Assembly (NCBI RefSeq): GCF_026586795.1 | Contig: NZ_JAPFGY010000029.1 | Location: forward strand, 1-44,245 | DNA: 44,245 nt | From: Erythrobacter sp. WG | GTDB taxonomy: Bacteria > Pseudomonadota > Alphaproteobacteria > Sphingomonadales > Sphingomonadaceae | Reading direction: 5' to 3' | Shown here: piece by piece, positions 22,469-32,049 of the stretch | How the letters are laid out: every line of letters starts with the position of its first letter | Numbering within the stretch: position 1 is the stretch's first letter | Translations under genes and position numbers: made by a program | The notes under the pieces: generated by a model | What the model saw: the letters and a program-made list of their open reading frames with translations, nothing else | Databases searched by the model: none | What the model was told of the DNA's origin: nothing

Positions 22469-24754
22469 ATGACGATCATCAACGCCGCCACCGCCCGGCC
22501 CGCCGCCGGCCTCGACCGGATCGCGCCGCTCGCGCTGCCCGTCTACACCGCCACGATCTTCCTTTCGGCCTTTCTCCTGTTCGGGGTGCAGCCGATGTTC
22601 ACCAAGATGGTGATGCCGGTGCTCGGCGGGACGCCGGCGGTGTGGTCGGTGGCGATGGTGTTCTTCCAGTCGGTGCTGCTGGCGGGCTACGGTTATGCCC
22701 ACGGCCTCACCCGCTGGCTCGACCCGCGCATGGCGGCGATCGTGCACCTGTCGGTGATGGCGCTGGTGCTGGTCGCGGGGCTCCCGATCGCGCTCGCCGC
22801 CGGCTGGGGCGCGCCGCCCGAAGAGGGGCAGGCGCTGTGGCTGATCGGCGTGTTCACCGTGTCGGTGGGCCTGCCGTTCTTCGCGGTCTCGGCCAACGGG
22901 CCGCTGCTCCAGGCGTGGTTCGCCCGCACCGGCCACCCGCACGCGAGCGATCCCTACTTCCTCTACGGCGCCTCCAACATCGGCTCGCTGCTGGCGCTGC
23001 TTGCCTATCCCTTCGTGATCGAGCGGATGTTCACGCTCGAGAACCAGTCGATGCTGTGGAGCAGCGGCTTCGTTGCGCTGATGATCGCGATCGGTGCCTC
23101 GGCGCTGTTCCTGCGCCCGGGTGCGCAGGCCGGCATCGCCGAGGGTGCCGAAGCGCCGGCAGAGCCGGCCGCGCCGATCACCATGAAGGACCGTCTCGGC
23201 TGGATCGCGATGTCGCTGGTGCCCTCGGCGCTGCTGGTCGCGACCACCGCGCACATGACCGACGAGATCGCCGCCGTGCCGCTCTTCTGGGTGGTGCCGC
23301 TGGCGCTTTACCTGATGACCTTCTCGATCGCCTTCCGCCCGGGCGGCGCGGCGCTCGACCGCGTGCTGCTGACGGTGCAGCCGGTGCTGCTGACCGCGAT
23401 CATGGCGACCCTTTCGGTTGCGCGCGGCCTGCCCTTCCACGTGCTGCTCGGCCTCAATCTCGCCTTCTTCACGGTGAGCGTGATCATCTGCCACCGCGAG
23501 CTCTATGCACGGCGCCCCGCGGCCGGCGACCTCACGCAGTTCTACTTCTTCATGTCGCTGGGCGGCGTGATCGGCGGGGCCTTCGCCTCGCTCGCCGCGC
23601 CGCTGGTGTTCGAGCGCCTGCTCGAGTTCCCGCTGCTGGCCCTGGCGGTGCTGCTGTGCCGCTCGGACGTGCGCGCCTGGCTGGCGAGTGCCCGGCCTGC
23701 GCTGGTCGTCCCGGGCATCGCCGCCGTGCTCGCGCTGTTCCTGCTGGTCGATCGCAGCATCATCGAACAGGACATCCTGCCCGGCGAGGCCTTCGTCGGC
23801 ATCCTGATCGCAAGCTTCGGCCTCACCGCAATCTCGGTGAACCGCCCGGTGCGCCTGCTGCTTTCCGCGGCGACCGCGATGCTGGTGTCGGTGATCGTCT
23901 CCACGCCCTCAAACCTCGTCGACCAGGCCCGCTCGTTCTTCGCGGTCCATTCGGTCTATGCGACCCCGAGCGGCGAGGGTCGCTACCTGAAGCACGGCAA
24001 CACCCTGCACGGGGCCGAGCGCTGGGCCGACGCGGCGGGCGTGCCGCTCGCCAGCCGCCCGGAGCCGGCGAGCTACTTCCACCTGGGCGGCGCCTACAAC
24101 CAGGCGATCGACCAGGCGCGCGCGGCGCATGGCGGCAAGCTCGGCAAGGTCGCGGTGATCGGCCTCGGCATGGGCTCGCTCGCCTGCCATTCCAAGCCCG
24201 GCGAGACGTGGGACTTCTTCGAGATCGACGCCGAGGTGGTGCGCATCGCCCGCGACACGCGGCTGTTCCGCGCCTTCAGCGAATGCACCCCGGGCGCCAA
24301 GGTGGTGGTGGGCGACGGCCGCCTGACGCTGGCGCGCGAGCAGGGCGGTTACGATCTCATCATGCTCGACGCCTTCTCCTCGGCCTCGCCCCCGGTGCAT
24401 CTGGTGACCAAGGAAGCCGTGGCGATGTACGCCTCCAAGCTGGCGCCGGGCGGCGTGCTGATCTTCAACGTGTCGAACCGCCACATGATGCTCAACTACG
24501 TCGTCGCCGCCTCGGCGCGCGAGGCGGGGCTGACCACCTGGCACCGTTCGGACGATCCGAAGCGCACCGGCGACTTCATGACGACGCTGCGCACCCCGGT
24601 GGAGGTCGCGATCGTCGCCCGGCGCCCGCAGGATATCGGCACCATCGCCGCCGATCCGCAGTGGTCGCGCACCGCCGTGCCCGCCGATTTCAAGGTGTGG
24701 ACCGACGACTATTCCAACGTGCTCGATCCGCTGCGCCGCAAGCAGGGCTGGTGA
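22469..24754 (+). CDS. Fused MFS-type membrane / spermidine synthase-like protein
   Basis: 761 residues. The first 490 or so form a polytopic membrane domain starting with AIFLSAFLLFGVQPMFTKMVMPVLGGTPAVW-type sequence and DPYFLYGASNIGSLLALLAYP, typical of the fused 'MFS/spermidine synthase' family. The C-terminal 230 residues are a Rossmann methyltransferase/aminopropyltransferase-like domain: VAVIGLGMGSLACHS (nucleotide-binding loop), DFFEIDAEVVRIARD (acidic loop), VVVGDGRLTLA, and DLIMLDAFSSASPPVHLVTKEA. The polyamine-binding acidic motif of true spermidine synthases is replaced by DAFSS, so polyamine synthesis is doubtful. The role is unknown; it acts at the inner membrane. It ends at a strong bidirectional terminator and is the first core gene after the island. 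Confidence 0.88.
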   Translation: MTIINAATARPAAGLDRIAPLALPVYTATIFLSAFLLFGVQPMFTKMVMPVLGGTPAVWSVAMVFFQSVLLAGYGYAHGLTRWLDPRMAAIVHLSVMALVLVAGLPIALAAGWGAPPEEGQALWLIGVFTVSVGLPFFAVSANGPLLQAWFARTGHPHASDPYFLYGASNIGSLLALLAYPFVIERMFTLENQSMLWSSGFVALMIAIGASALFLRPGAQAGIAEGAEAPAEPAAPITMKDRLGWIAMSLVPSALLVATTAHMTDEIAAVPLFWVVPLALYLMTFSIAFRPGGAALDRVLLTVQPVLLTAIMATLSVARGLPFHVLLGLNLAFFTVSVIICHRELYARRPAAGDLTQFYFFMSLGGVIGGAFASLAAPLVFERLLEFPLLALAVLLCRSDVRAWLASARPALVVPGIAAVLALFLLVDRSIIEQDILPGEAFVGILIASFGLTAISVNRPVRLLLSAATAMLVSVIVSTPSNLVDQARSFFAVHSVYATPSGEGRYLKHGNTLHGAERWADAAGVPLASRPEPASYFHLGGAYNQAIDQARAAHGGKLGKVAVIGLGMGSLACHSKPGETWDFFEIDAEVVRIARDTRLFRAFSECTPGAKVVVGDGRLTLAREQGGYDLIMLDAFSSASPPVHLVTKEAVAMYASKLAPGGVLIFNVSNRHMMLNYVVAASAREAGLTTWHRSDDPKRTGDFMTTLRTPVEVAIVARRPQDIGTIAADPQWSRTAVPADFKVWTDDYSNVLDPLRRKQGW

Positions 24755-24802
24755 TCACGCGCTCCGCCCGGCCCAAGGGGGGCGCCGGCGGAGCACAAGC
24801 GG

Positions 24803-24841
24803 AAGGGCCCGCGCCATCGGGGGGATGGCGCGGGCCCTTTT
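24803..24841. terminator. Bidirectional Rho-independent terminator
   Basis: A 16-bp perfect stem (24803-24818 with 24824-24839) with a 5-G loop; GGGCCC and GCGC blocks make it very stable. TTTT follows on the plus strand (24838-24841). On the minus strand the T content is limited to TT at the stem base. It sits between the convergent MFS/spermidine-synthase-like and DUF885 genes. Confidence 0.88.
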
Positions 24842-24854
24842 GCCGTTCAGCGGG

Positions 24855-26711
24855 TCACGCCGCTGTCTTGCGCGCCGCGATCCAGTCGTCGACCCGCCGC
24901 TCGAGGATCGAGAGCGGCTGCGAGCCGCTGGCGATCAGCAGGTCGTGGAAGCCCTTGATGTCGAACTTCGGGCCCAGCGTCTTTTCGGCCCGCTGGCGCA
25001 GCTCCATGATCTTGAGCATCCCGATCTTGTAGCCGGTCGCCTGGCCCGGGAGCGTGATGTAGCGCCGCACTTCGGAGCGTGACCGCTCGATCGGCTGGCG
25101 GCCGGTGGTGTTCATGTAGGTGACCGCCTCGTCCTCGGTCCAGCCCATCGCGTGGATGCCGGTGTCGACCACCAGCCGCGCGGCGCGGAACAGTTCGGCA
25201 TCGAGGCGCATGAAATCCGCCGCGATGTCGGGGAAGGCGTTCATCTCCTTGCACAGCGCCTCGGCATAAAGCGCCCAGCCCTCGCCGAAGGCGACGTAGC
25301 CGGTGGCGGCGCGGAACTTGGGGCCGCCCTTCTGGCGCACCTGGATATCGCCCTGCATATTGTGGCCGGGCACCGCCTCGTGGCACATCAGCGTGTACAT
25401 CGCCGCCGGGTCGGGCACGGTGCCGACGAGGTGGACATAGGTGCGCGCCGGACGCGATCCGTCCGGGCTCGGCTGCGAGGCGTGGGCCGCGCCGCCCGCG
25501 ACCTCCGAGAAGGCCGGTTCGCGCACCACCTCGATGCCGTAGGCGGGCAGCTCCCCGAAATATGGCGCAAGCAGCGTGCGGGTGTGCGCGACGAAGGCAT
25601 TGGCGGTGTCGAGATATTCCTTGCGCGCCGCATCGTCATACTGCCGGGGCGGGTTCAGCCGCGCGCGCTCGGCATAGAAGGCGTGGCGGTCGGCGAGGCC
25701 CGCCTGCCGGGCGAGCGCGTCCTGCTCGGCCTCGATCCGCGCCACTTCGGCGCGGCCCACCGCGTTGATTTCGGCGGCGGTCATGTCGGTGGTGGTGACG
25801 AGCTTCAGCTCGTTCTCGTAATAGGCGAGGCCGTTCGGAAGGGTCAGCGCTCCCACCTTGCCGGAAGGCGCGGTGGGCAGGCTGCCTTCCGCCCAGGCGA
25901 TGATCCGCTGGTAGGCGGGCGCGAGCGCAAGGATCGCCGTGCGCGCCTGCCCAAGCATCGCATCGGCCTCGGCGCGGGAGAGCTTGCCGCCGGTCACCAG
26001 CGCCTCGGTCTTGGCCTTGACGTCGGCCCACAGCGCCGCGTCCCGTCCGCCCGCTTCCCCGGTCGCGAAGGGCGCGCCCGAGGTCAGCTGGCGGCTGCCG
26101 GCGATGATCGTCTCGACCTGGAAGCGCGGCGGGTTGATCCCGGCCGCCTGGCTCGCCCGGGTGCGCTCGAGCGCGAGGTCGAGCACCGCAGGCATCCCCT
26201 TGAGCCGGGCGATGTAGTTCGCAAGATCGGCCTTGTCGGCGACCGAGTGGGTGTTGATGAGGAAATCGGGCAGCTGGCTGTGCGCCGAATAGAGCCGCGA
26301 ATAGAACGGCGGTCGGTAGAGGCGGTTGCTGTAGGCAAGCTCCGCACGCTGCGCCTCGAGCGCCCAGATGTCGTAATTGACCTGCGCCTCGGGCGAAAGC
26401 TTGGCGCGGTCGAACTGCTTGGCCATGCGCGCGGCGCTCGCCTTGCGCCATTCGACATCGGCCTTGGCGGCGGCATCGGAGATGTCGTTCCAGCGGTCCC
26501 CGCCCGCCTTGATGCCGAGCCGGGTGGCGAGCTGCGGCTGAGTTTTCACATATTCGGCGAATTCGGCGTCGAGGAAGGCGGTGAGCCGCGCGTCCTCGTT
26601 CTGCGCGCTGGCGGCGGCAGGCGAGGCCGGCGTCTGCGAGAGCGCGGCTCCGGCAGGCAGGGTTGCGGCGGCGAGTGCCAGCGCAAGGCTGGTGGTGAGC
26701 GTGTGCGGCAT
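24855..26711 (-). CDS. DUF885 family exported peptidase-like protein
   Basis: 618 residues with a signal peptide (MPHTLTTSLALALAAATLPAGAALSQ). It matches DUF885: RLTAFLDAEFAEYVKTQPQLAT at the N-terminus, PDFLINTHSVADKADLANYIARL, then the zinc motif CHEAVPGHNMQ (HExxxGH, as in carboxypeptidase M32-like and gluzincin relatives), GYVAFGEGWALYAEAL with the third ligand Glu, and RRYITLPGQATGYKIGMLKI near the end. Family members are presumed metallopeptidases in the periplasm, with few characterised. The start ATG 26711 is set by the signal peptide. It faces the terminator at 24803-24841 and has its own promoter region of about 100 bases shared with nothing else. Confidence 0.9.
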   Translation of the reverse strand: MPHTLTTSLALALAAATLPAGAALSQTPASPAAASAQNEDARLTAFLDAEFAEYVKTQPQLATRLGIKAGGDRWNDISDAAAKADVEWRKASAARMAKQFDRAKLSPEAQVNYDIWALEAQRAELAYSNRLYRPPFYSRLYSAHSQLPDFLINTHSVADKADLANYIARLKGMPAVLDLALERTRASQAAGINPPRFQVETIIAGSRQLTSGAPFATGEAGGRDAALWADVKAKTEALVTGGKLSRAEADAMLGQARTAILALAPAYQRIIAWAEGSLPTAPSGKVGALTLPNGLAYYENELKLVTTTDMTAAEINAVGRAEVARIEAEQDALARQAGLADRHAFYAERARLNPPRQYDDAARKEYLDTANAFVAHTRTLLAPYFGELPAYGIEVVREPAFSEVAGGAAHASQPSPDGSRPARTYVHLVGTVPDPAAMYTLMCHEAVPGHNMQGDIQVRQKGGPKFRAATGYVAFGEGWALYAEALCKEMNAFPDIAADFMRLDAELFRAARLVVDTGIHAMGWTEDEAVTYMNTTGRQPIERSRSEVRRYITLPGQATGYKIGMLKIMELRQRAEKTLGPKFDIKGFHDLLIASGSQPLSILERRVDDWIAARKTAA

Positions 26712-26808
26712 GTCAGGTCCCCTCGGGCGCGCAAACGGCGCCTTCCCCCGCTGAGTAGCGGGCGCAGGGGACCCGATGAAGCCCCTTTCGTCGATCCGCC
26801 TCGCCCGT

Positions 26809-27903
26809 TCAGCCGAGCGGCAGGTCGAGCGCCTCTGCAACCGCCGGGTGCGTGATCCTGCCGCCCATGACGTTGAGCCCGGCGGCAAGGTGCGGATCAG
26901 CGGCCATCGCGGCCTCGGCGCCCATGTCGGCGAGCTTCATCGCGAAGGGCAGCGTCACGTTGCCGAGCGCGATGGTCGAGGTGCGCGCGACCGCACCCGG
27001 CATATTGGCGACGCAGTAGTGGATCACGTCGTCCACCACGAACACCGGGTCCTCGTGGGTGGTCGGGCGCGAGGTCTCGAAGCAGCCGCCCTGGTCGATG
27101 GCGATATCGACCAGCACCGCGCCGGGGCGCATCGTGCCGATCATCGCCCGGGTGACGAGCTTGGGCGCGGCGGCGCCCGGCACCAGCACCGCGCCGATCA
27201 CGAGGTCGGCACAGCGCACCGCATCGGCGATCGCGTGCGAGGAAGCGAAGGCGGTCTTGACCTGCCCGCCGAAGATCGCGTCGAGTTCGGCAAGGCGGCG
27301 CGCGGAGATATCGAAGATCGTCACATCGGCGCGCAGGCCGGCGGCCATCTGAGCGGCGTTGAGCCCCGCCACCCCGCCGCCGAGGATCACCACCTTGCCC
27401 GGCTCCACCCCCGGCACCCCGCCGAGCAGCACACCGCGCCCGCCCTGATGCTTTTCCAGGTAGTGCGCCCCGCACTGCACGCTCATCCGCCCGGCGACCT
27501 CCGACATCGGCTTCAAGAGCGGCAGCGAGCCGTCATTTGCGGTCACGGTCTCGTAGGCGATGCAGGTCGCGCCGCTCTTCATCAGCCCTTCGGCCTGCGG
27601 CTTGTCGGCGGCGAGGTGGAGGTAGGTGAACAGCAGATGATGCGGGCGCAGCATGGCGATCTCGGAGGGCTGCGGTTCCTTGACCTTGACGATCATCTCT
27701 GTGGCCTCGAACACGGCGGCCGCATCCGGGAGAATCCGCGCGCCGGCAGCCTCGTAGGCGCTGTCCGCGAAGTCGACGCCGCACCCGGCGTTCGTCTGCA
27801 CCACCACCTCGTGACCGGCGCGGACCAGCTCGCCGACCGCCGCGGGGGTAAGGCCGACGCGGTATTCGTTGTTCTTGATTTCCTTGGGGACGCCGATGCG
27901 CAT
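26809..27903 (-). CDS. ald: Alanine dehydrogenase
   Basis: 364 residues, starting [20 protein letters not shown], the classic alanine dehydrogenase/transhydrogenase opening. Active-site features: Lys in MIVKVKEPQ, His in [11 protein letters not shown], the [18 protein letters not shown] region, and the Rossmann loop [20 protein letters not shown] for [17 protein letters not shown] follows. The enzyme interconverts L-alanine and pyruvate plus ammonia with NAD, mainly for alanine catabolism. A Lrp/AsnC-family regulator gene is divergent 139 bases away, the arrangement seen for AldR-controlled ald genes, so alanine-responsive activation is likely. Codon use and GC are as in the core genome. Confidence 0.96.
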   Translation of the reverse strand: MRIGVPKEIKNNEYRVGLTPAAVGELVRAGHEVVVQTNAGCGVDFADSAYEAAGARILPDAAAVFEATEMIVKVKEPQPSEIAMLRPHHLLFTYLHLAADKPQAEGLMKSGATCIAYETVTANDGSLPLLKPMSEVAGRMSVQCGAHYLEKHQGGRGVLLGGVPGVEPGKVVILGGGVAGLNAAQMAAGLRADVTIFDISARRLAELDAIFGGQVKTAFASSHAIADAVRCADLVIGAVLVPGAAAPKLVTRAMIGTMRPGAVLVDIAIDQGGCFETSRPTTHEDPVFVVDDVIHYCVANMPGAVARTSTIALGNVTLPFAMKLADMGAEAAMAADPHLAAGLNVMGGRITHPAVAEALDLPLG

Positions 27904-28042
27904 GATGTCTCTCCTGGGGGGTGCTCTCAGGCGGGCCTTTTAGCAGGGGGCGGAAGCACGATCTTCGCAATGATCCGCGCCATGCGCGCGCCTGATGGGA
28001 ATTTCTTGCGTCTGCCCCGCATCTGACGCATCGGCTTTGCGC

Positions 28043-28483
28043 ATGGATCGCACCGATCGGAAAATCCTCGCCATCCTCGCCGAAGACTCGCGTCTCACCG
28101 GCGAGCAGCTCGGCGATCGTATCGGCCTGTCGCCCTCGGCGGCGCATCGCCGGGTCAAGGCGCTGGAGGACAGCGGGGCGATCCTCGGCTACCGCGCGCG
28201 GCTGTCGAAGGCGGCGCGCGGCAACCCCTCGACAGTGTTCGTGCAGGTCACCCTCACCGACCAGCGCCAGGCGACGATGCTCGCCTTCGAGGAGGCGCTC
28301 GCCCGCACGCCGCAGATTGCCGAAGCCTACCTGATGAGCGGGCCTTCCGACTATCTCGTCAAGGTGCTGGTGCGCGACGACGACAGCTACGAGCGCATCC
28401 ACCGCGAGATCCTGTCGGCTCTCCCTGGCGTGCAGCGCCTTGTCAGCCAATTCACGATCCGCACCCTTGAAAGCGGCGAATAG
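28043..28483 (+). CDS. Lrp/AsnC family transcriptional regulator (AldR-like)
   Basis: 146 residues from ATG 28043 (MDRTDRKILAILAEDSRLTG). The N-terminal winged helix-turn-helix is QLGDRIGLSPSAAHRRVKALEDSGAI. The C-terminal RAM effector domain contains VFVQVTLTDQRQATMLAFEEAL, IAEAYLMSGPSDYLVKVLVRDDDSYERI and LPGVQRLVSQFTIRTLES. Such regulators bind an amino acid at the dimer interface and form octamers. Divergence from ald suggests it senses alanine and controls ald and itself. The extra 16 codons upstream (from 27995) are less conserved. Confidence 0.92.
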   Translation: MDRTDRKILAILAEDSRLTGEQLGDRIGLSPSAAHRRVKALEDSGAILGYRARLSKAARGNPSTVFVQVTLTDQRQATMLAFEEALARTPQIAEAYLMSGPSDYLVKVLVRDDDSYERIHREILSALPGVQRLVSQFTIRTLESGE

Positions 28484-28619
28484 AGCAACCATTCAGCGCA
28501 GTCATACCACGGACCGACTTGCCGGCATGACGCTCGTCGCAGGAGGATTTGCGTTCGTCGCGTCGCTCCTTGCGTTTGTTCAAGCCTTATCAATGTCACG
28601 GCAATAAGGGCGCCCCATA

Positions 28620-29717
28620 ATGAGCAGCTTTGTGAAAGAAACACAGGCTCGCGAGACATACAGGACACGAATGCCGGGTACGATCTACGAATTCGCGCAG
28701 ATCCCGCGCCTTGCTCCTGCTCAGTCGCGCCCGCGCGCGCGGCGTCCGCGCGCCGTCAACGAGGCGCCGAGCGTCGGGGTGATCTACAATCCTCGCAGCC
28801 ACCGCAATCTGGGTGCCGATCTCGATTGCGCGGTGCGACCGCAAGTCCACATCGCGCAGCCCTCCGCGCGCGGGCAGCTTCCCGAGGCGCTGGCCGAAAT
28901 GGCCGCGCGCGGGATCGACCTCCTCGTCATCAACGGCGGCGACGGGACGGTGCGCGACGTGCTGACCTGCGGGCAGGCGGTGTTCGGCAACGACTGGCCG
29001 GCGATCGCGGTGCTCCCCAAGGGCAAGACCAACGCGCTGTCGGTCGATCTCGGCGTGCCGGACGACTGGACGCTCCAGGACGCGATCGAGGCGCTCGATC
29101 ACGGCGGGCGGGTGTGGCGGCGCCCGCTCACCGTCACCGCGCTCGACCCGCGCGAGCAGCGCGCCACCGTCAGCCGCGCGATGGGCTTCGTGCTCGGCGC
29201 AGGGGCCTTCACCACCGCGACCCAGGCCGGACAGAGCGCGCACAAGCTCGGCGCGTTCAATTCGATGGTCGTCGCCGTGACCGGCACCTGGGCGCTGCTG
29301 CAATCGCTGTTTGCCGGGCGGAGCAATCCGTGGCGGCGCGGCGCGCGGATGCGCATCGGGCTCGGCGCGGCCGACGCGCCGATGGCGCACAGCGGCCACG
29401 GCGATCCGGCCATGCGGCAGATCCTGTTCGCCTCCACCCTCGAGCGCTTGCCGGCGGGCATCAACCCCTTCGGCGCGCTCAAGAGCGGGTTGAGGCTGCT
29501 CGCCATCGACCAGATCTCGCGCCGCACCACGGCGCTGATCCCGTTGGCCATGATCGGCCGCCTCAAGGGTTCGCTGCGCGAGCGCGGCATCCACCAGGTC
29601 GGTGTCAGCCAGTTCAGCCTCGACATAGCGGAGCCCTTCATCCTCGACGGCGAGGCCTTCCCGCCGGGCGAATACCGGATCGAGCAGGGGCCGGAGCTCG
29701 TCTTCGTCACCCCATGA
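28620..29717 (+). CDS. Diacylglycerol kinase catalytic-domain family protein
   Basis: 365 residues from ATG 28620 (or 348 from ATG 28671). The DAGK fold is marked by VGVIYNPRSHRNLG (residues 52-65), the nucleotide-binding INGGDGTVRDVL (GGDGT at 106-110), and AVLPKGKTNALSVDLG, the counterpart of the P-x-GT-x-N-D motif. RAMGFVLGAGAFTTA and the C-terminal EPFILDGEAFPPGEYRIEQG end the domain. Members phosphorylate diacylglycerol or related lipids to phosphatidate or lysophosphatidate-like products. The N-terminal 50 residues are basic and may touch the membrane. The next gene, an NTase-like protein, overlaps by ATGA, which supports a shared lipid pathway. Confidence 0.85.
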   Translation: MSSFVKETQARETYRTRMPGTIYEFAQIPRLAPAQSRPRARRPRAVNEAPSVGVIYNPRSHRNLGADLDCAVRPQVHIAQPSARGQLPEALAEMAARGIDLLVINGGDGTVRDVLTCGQAVFGNDWPAIAVLPKGKTNALSVDLGVPDDWTLQDAIEALDHGGRVWRRPLTVTALDPREQRATVSRAMGFVLGAGAFTTATQAGQSAHKLGAFNSMVVAVTGTWALLQSLFAGRSNPWRRGARMRIGLGAADAPMAHSGHGDPAMRQILFASTLERLPAGINPFGALKSGLRLLAIDQISRRTTALIPLAMIGRLKGSLRERGIHQVGVSQFSLDIAEPFILDGEAFPPGEYRIEQGPELVFVTP

Positions 29718-30628
29718 CCGCGCTCGCCCCGGCGCTGCGGGAGCGGATCGCCTCGCACCTTGCCGCTCCGGTCGATCCGGACGTCGCCACCCTCGCCGCA
29801 GCTCTTGGAGAGGCCGCAGGCGCGCGCGCGGTGCTGTTCTACGGGTCGAACCTCAGGACCGGGTCGCTCGACGGCGTGCTCGATTTCTACGTCCTGCTGC
29901 CCGGCGCGGGCGAGGCCGCGATCTGGCCGACGGTGAGCTACCACGAACGCGCGCACGCGGGCGCGACGCTGAGGGCCAAGGTCGCCACCATGCGGCTTGC
30001 GACTTTCGCCCGCGCGGCGAGCGGGGAGACGGTCGACACCACCATCTGGGCGCGTTTCGTCCAGCCGAGCGCGCTGGTCTGGACGGCGGACGATGCCGCG
30101 CGCGGAGATGTGATCGCCGCGCTCGCCGCCGCCGCGGCCACCGCCGCCCGGCTCGCCGCGGCGCTGGGCCCGGCACGCGGAACGGCGGAGGCTTACTGGC
30201 GCGCGCTGTTCCGCGCGACCTATGCGGCCGAGTTCCGGGTCGAGACGCAGGGGCGGGAGAACGACATCCTCGGCCACAATGCCGCGCACTTCGCCGGCCT
30301 GCTCCCCCTCGCGCTGGAGGCGGCGGGTATCGACCCCGGCGCGGACGGCCCGATGCTGGCGCCGCGCCTCGCCCCCGCCGAACGCACGCGCATTCTCGCC
30401 TGGTGGCGCAGCCGCGCGCGGCTGGGCAAGCCGCTCAACCTGCTGCGGCTGCTGAAGGCGAGCACGACCTTCGCGGGCGCGGCGCGCTATGCCGCGTGGA
30501 AGATCGAGCGGCACACCGGGATGCCGGTGACGCTGTCACCGCTCGGCGAGCGCTTCCCGATCCTCGCCGCACCGGGCGTGCTGTGGAGGCTCGCCCGCCA
30601 TCGCCGCGACAAGGCGCGGGGCGGCTGA
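29714..30628 (+). CDS. Nucleotidyltransferase-like protein coupled to lipid kinase (Tam41-like?)
   Basis: 304 residues, ATG 29714 overlapping the kinase stop. The key segment is AVLFYGSNLRTGSLDGVLDFYVLLP: GS (44-45) followed by Asp53 and Asp57 resembles the nucleotidyltransferase GS...DxD core. YGS followed by DFYV also resembles Tam41, the phosphatidate cytidylyltransferase. Then WPTVSYHERAHAGATLRAKVATMRL and a helical C-terminus with EAYWRALFRATYAAEFRVE and GKPLNLLRLLKASTTFAGAARYAAWKIERHTG. I infer a role with the upstream kinase, perhaps making a CDP-activated lipid from phosphatidate. The Tam41 relation is tentative; I do not recognise a named bacterial family. Confidence 0.6.
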   Translation: MTALAPALRERIASHLAAPVDPDVATLAAALGEAAGARAVLFYGSNLRTGSLDGVLDFYVLLPGAGEAAIWPTVSYHERAHAGATLRAKVATMRLATFARAASGETVDTTIWARFVQPSALVWTADDAARGDVIAALAAAAATAARLAAALGPARGTAEAYWRALFRATYAAEFRVETQGRENDILGHNAAHFAGLLPLALEAAGIDPGADGPMLAPRLAPAERTRILAWWRSRARLGKPLNLLRLLKASTTFAGAARYAAWKIERHTGMPVTLSPLGERFPILAAPGVLWRLARHRRDKARGG

Positions 30629-30634
30629 GCCCGC

Positions 30635-31168
30635 TTAGCGGTAACGCACCGCGATCGCCATGCGGGTGATGCCAGCGTCCGCACGGAAGCGCGCTTTCTC
30701 CACCCCCGGCGGGCGCGGGATCACGCCGAGGAAGCTGCCGATCGGCGGATTGTTCGAGACCCCGGCCCCGTCGACGGAAAGATCGGTGTCGCGGTTGCCG
30801 TTGACGTCGTGCTGCACGGTGATCGCATAGTCGCCCGCCGCCGGCAGGGGCACGCACACCGTCGTCGTCCCCTTGCGCGGGCGGGTCTCGACCCGGTGGA
30901 TGTAGCGCTTGCTCTTCAGCCAGTCGCCGCTGCGCGCATAGTAGGTGCGCACGAACAGAAAGCCGTTATCGGACTTGATGCCCGTCACCTCGAGCCGGAT
31001 CGCCGGGCCCTGGCCGGCCGCGCACTGGCTCATGTCGTTGCCGATCTTGGAGCCGAGCACCACCGGCGCGGCGCTCGCTGGCGCGGCGAGCAGTCCGGCG
31101 AGCGCACCGGCGGACACCGCCAGCGCGGCGCCGCGGCGTAGGCCGGGGGAGGAGGGGGTGCGTTGCAT
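30635..31168 (-). CDS. DUF2141 family exported protein (second copy)
   Basis: 177 residues from ATG 31168, preceded by AAGAG six bases away; ATG 31174 is the alternative. The signal peptide runs through [20 protein letters not shown]. The mature protein has the DUF2141 pattern [39 protein letters not shown] and [26 protein letters not shown], ending in the strand MAIAVRYR. A Cys pair (SQCAAG and TVCVP) may form a disulfide. It is longer and distinct from the copy at 13339-13794. The function is unknown and the location periplasmic. It converges on the nucleotidyltransferase-like gene with 6 bases between. Confidence 0.8.
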   Translation of the reverse strand: MQRTPSSPGLRRGAALAVSAGALAGLLAAPASAAPVVLGSKIGNDMSQCAAGQGPAIRLEVTGIKSDNGFLFVRTYYARSGDWLKSKRYIHRVETRPRKGTTTVCVPLPAAGDYAITVQHDVNGNRDTDLSVDGAGVSNNPPIGSFLGVIPRPPGVEKARFRADAGITRMAIAVRYR

Positions 31169-31386
31169 GGGCATCTCTTGAGGTTCGCGGGGAGAAGAAA
31201 GGGGGTGGGCCGCGCGGGCGCTGGCAAATGTCGCGCCCCTCTGGCCCTCACCCCCTGAATTGCGCCTTAATTGCCGCAAGATGGCCCGCGCATCGTGGAA
31301 AAGGGCGCCGCCCGCCTTGTCCCCCGCGCGATCGGGCACCTATGACCGGGGGCAAGCTTTGCACGAAGGGCCCGTCCGCCAGCGCC

Positions 31387-32049
31387 ATGCCTGCCCCCCT
31401 GATCTCGCCATCGATCCTCTCGGCCGATTTCGCCCGGCTCGGGGAAGAGGTGCGCAGCGTCGATGCGGCGGGGGCGGACTGGATCCACATCGACGTGATG
31501 GACGGGCATTTCGTGCCCAACATCACGATCGGCCCCGATGTCATCAAGGCGCTGCGCCCGCATTCGGCCAAGCCCTTCGACGTCCACCTGATGATCGCCC
31601 CGGTCGATCCCTACCTCGAAGCCTTCGCCGCAGCGGGCGCGGACATCATCACCGTCCACCCCGAGGCGGGCCCGCACATCCACCGCACGCTTCAGGCGAT
31701 CCGGGCGCTGGGCAAGAAGGCGGGCGTCGTCATCAATCCCGGCACGCCCGTGGAGGTGCTCGACAACCTCATGGACATGGCCGACCTCATCCTCGTGATG
31801 AGCGTCAACCCCGGCTTCGGCGGGCAGAGCTTCATCCCCTCGCAGCTCGACAAGATCGCGCGCATCCGCTCGATGATCACGCGTTCGGGCCGCGCGATCC
31901 ACCTCGAGGTCGACGGCGGCGTGAATGCCGAGACGGCGCGGCTGTGCGTCGAAGCGGGGGCCGACGTGCTGGTGGCCGGCTCGGCGACCTTCAAGGGCGG
32001 GCCCGACGCTTACGCCGCGAACATCGCGGCGCTGAAGGGCGCCGGCTGA
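31387..32049 (+). CDS. rpe: Ribulose-phosphate 3-epimerase
   Basis: 220 residues from ATG 31387 ([20 protein letters not shown]), the normal family start; the upstream frame to 31342 is unlikely. TIM-barrel signatures: [19 protein letters not shown] (metal His and catalytic Asp), [33 protein letters not shown], and [12 protein letters not shown] with the second catalytic Asp. It interconverts ribulose-5-phosphate and xylulose-5-phosphate in the pentose phosphate pathway. Its stop TGA overlaps the next start (TGATG at 32047-32051), coupling it to the heparinase-family gene. Confidence 0.95.
   Translation: MPAPLISPSILSADFARLGEEVRSVDAAGADWIHIDVMDGHFVPNITIGPDVIKALRPHSAKPFDVHLMIAPVDPYLEAFAAAGADIITVHPEAGPHIHRTLQAIRALGKKAGVVINPGTPVEVLDNLMDMADLILVMSVNPGFGGQSFIPSQLDKIARIRSMITRSGRAIHLEVDGGVNAETARLCVEAGADVLVAGSATFKGGPDAYAANIAALKGAG

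Noticed and set aside
22642..25032. A 796-residue plus-strand frame overlapping the MFS/spermidine-synthase-like gene
   Set aside because: It is the +1 shadow of the real gene, dominated by Arg/Ala/Gly, and runs through the terminator.
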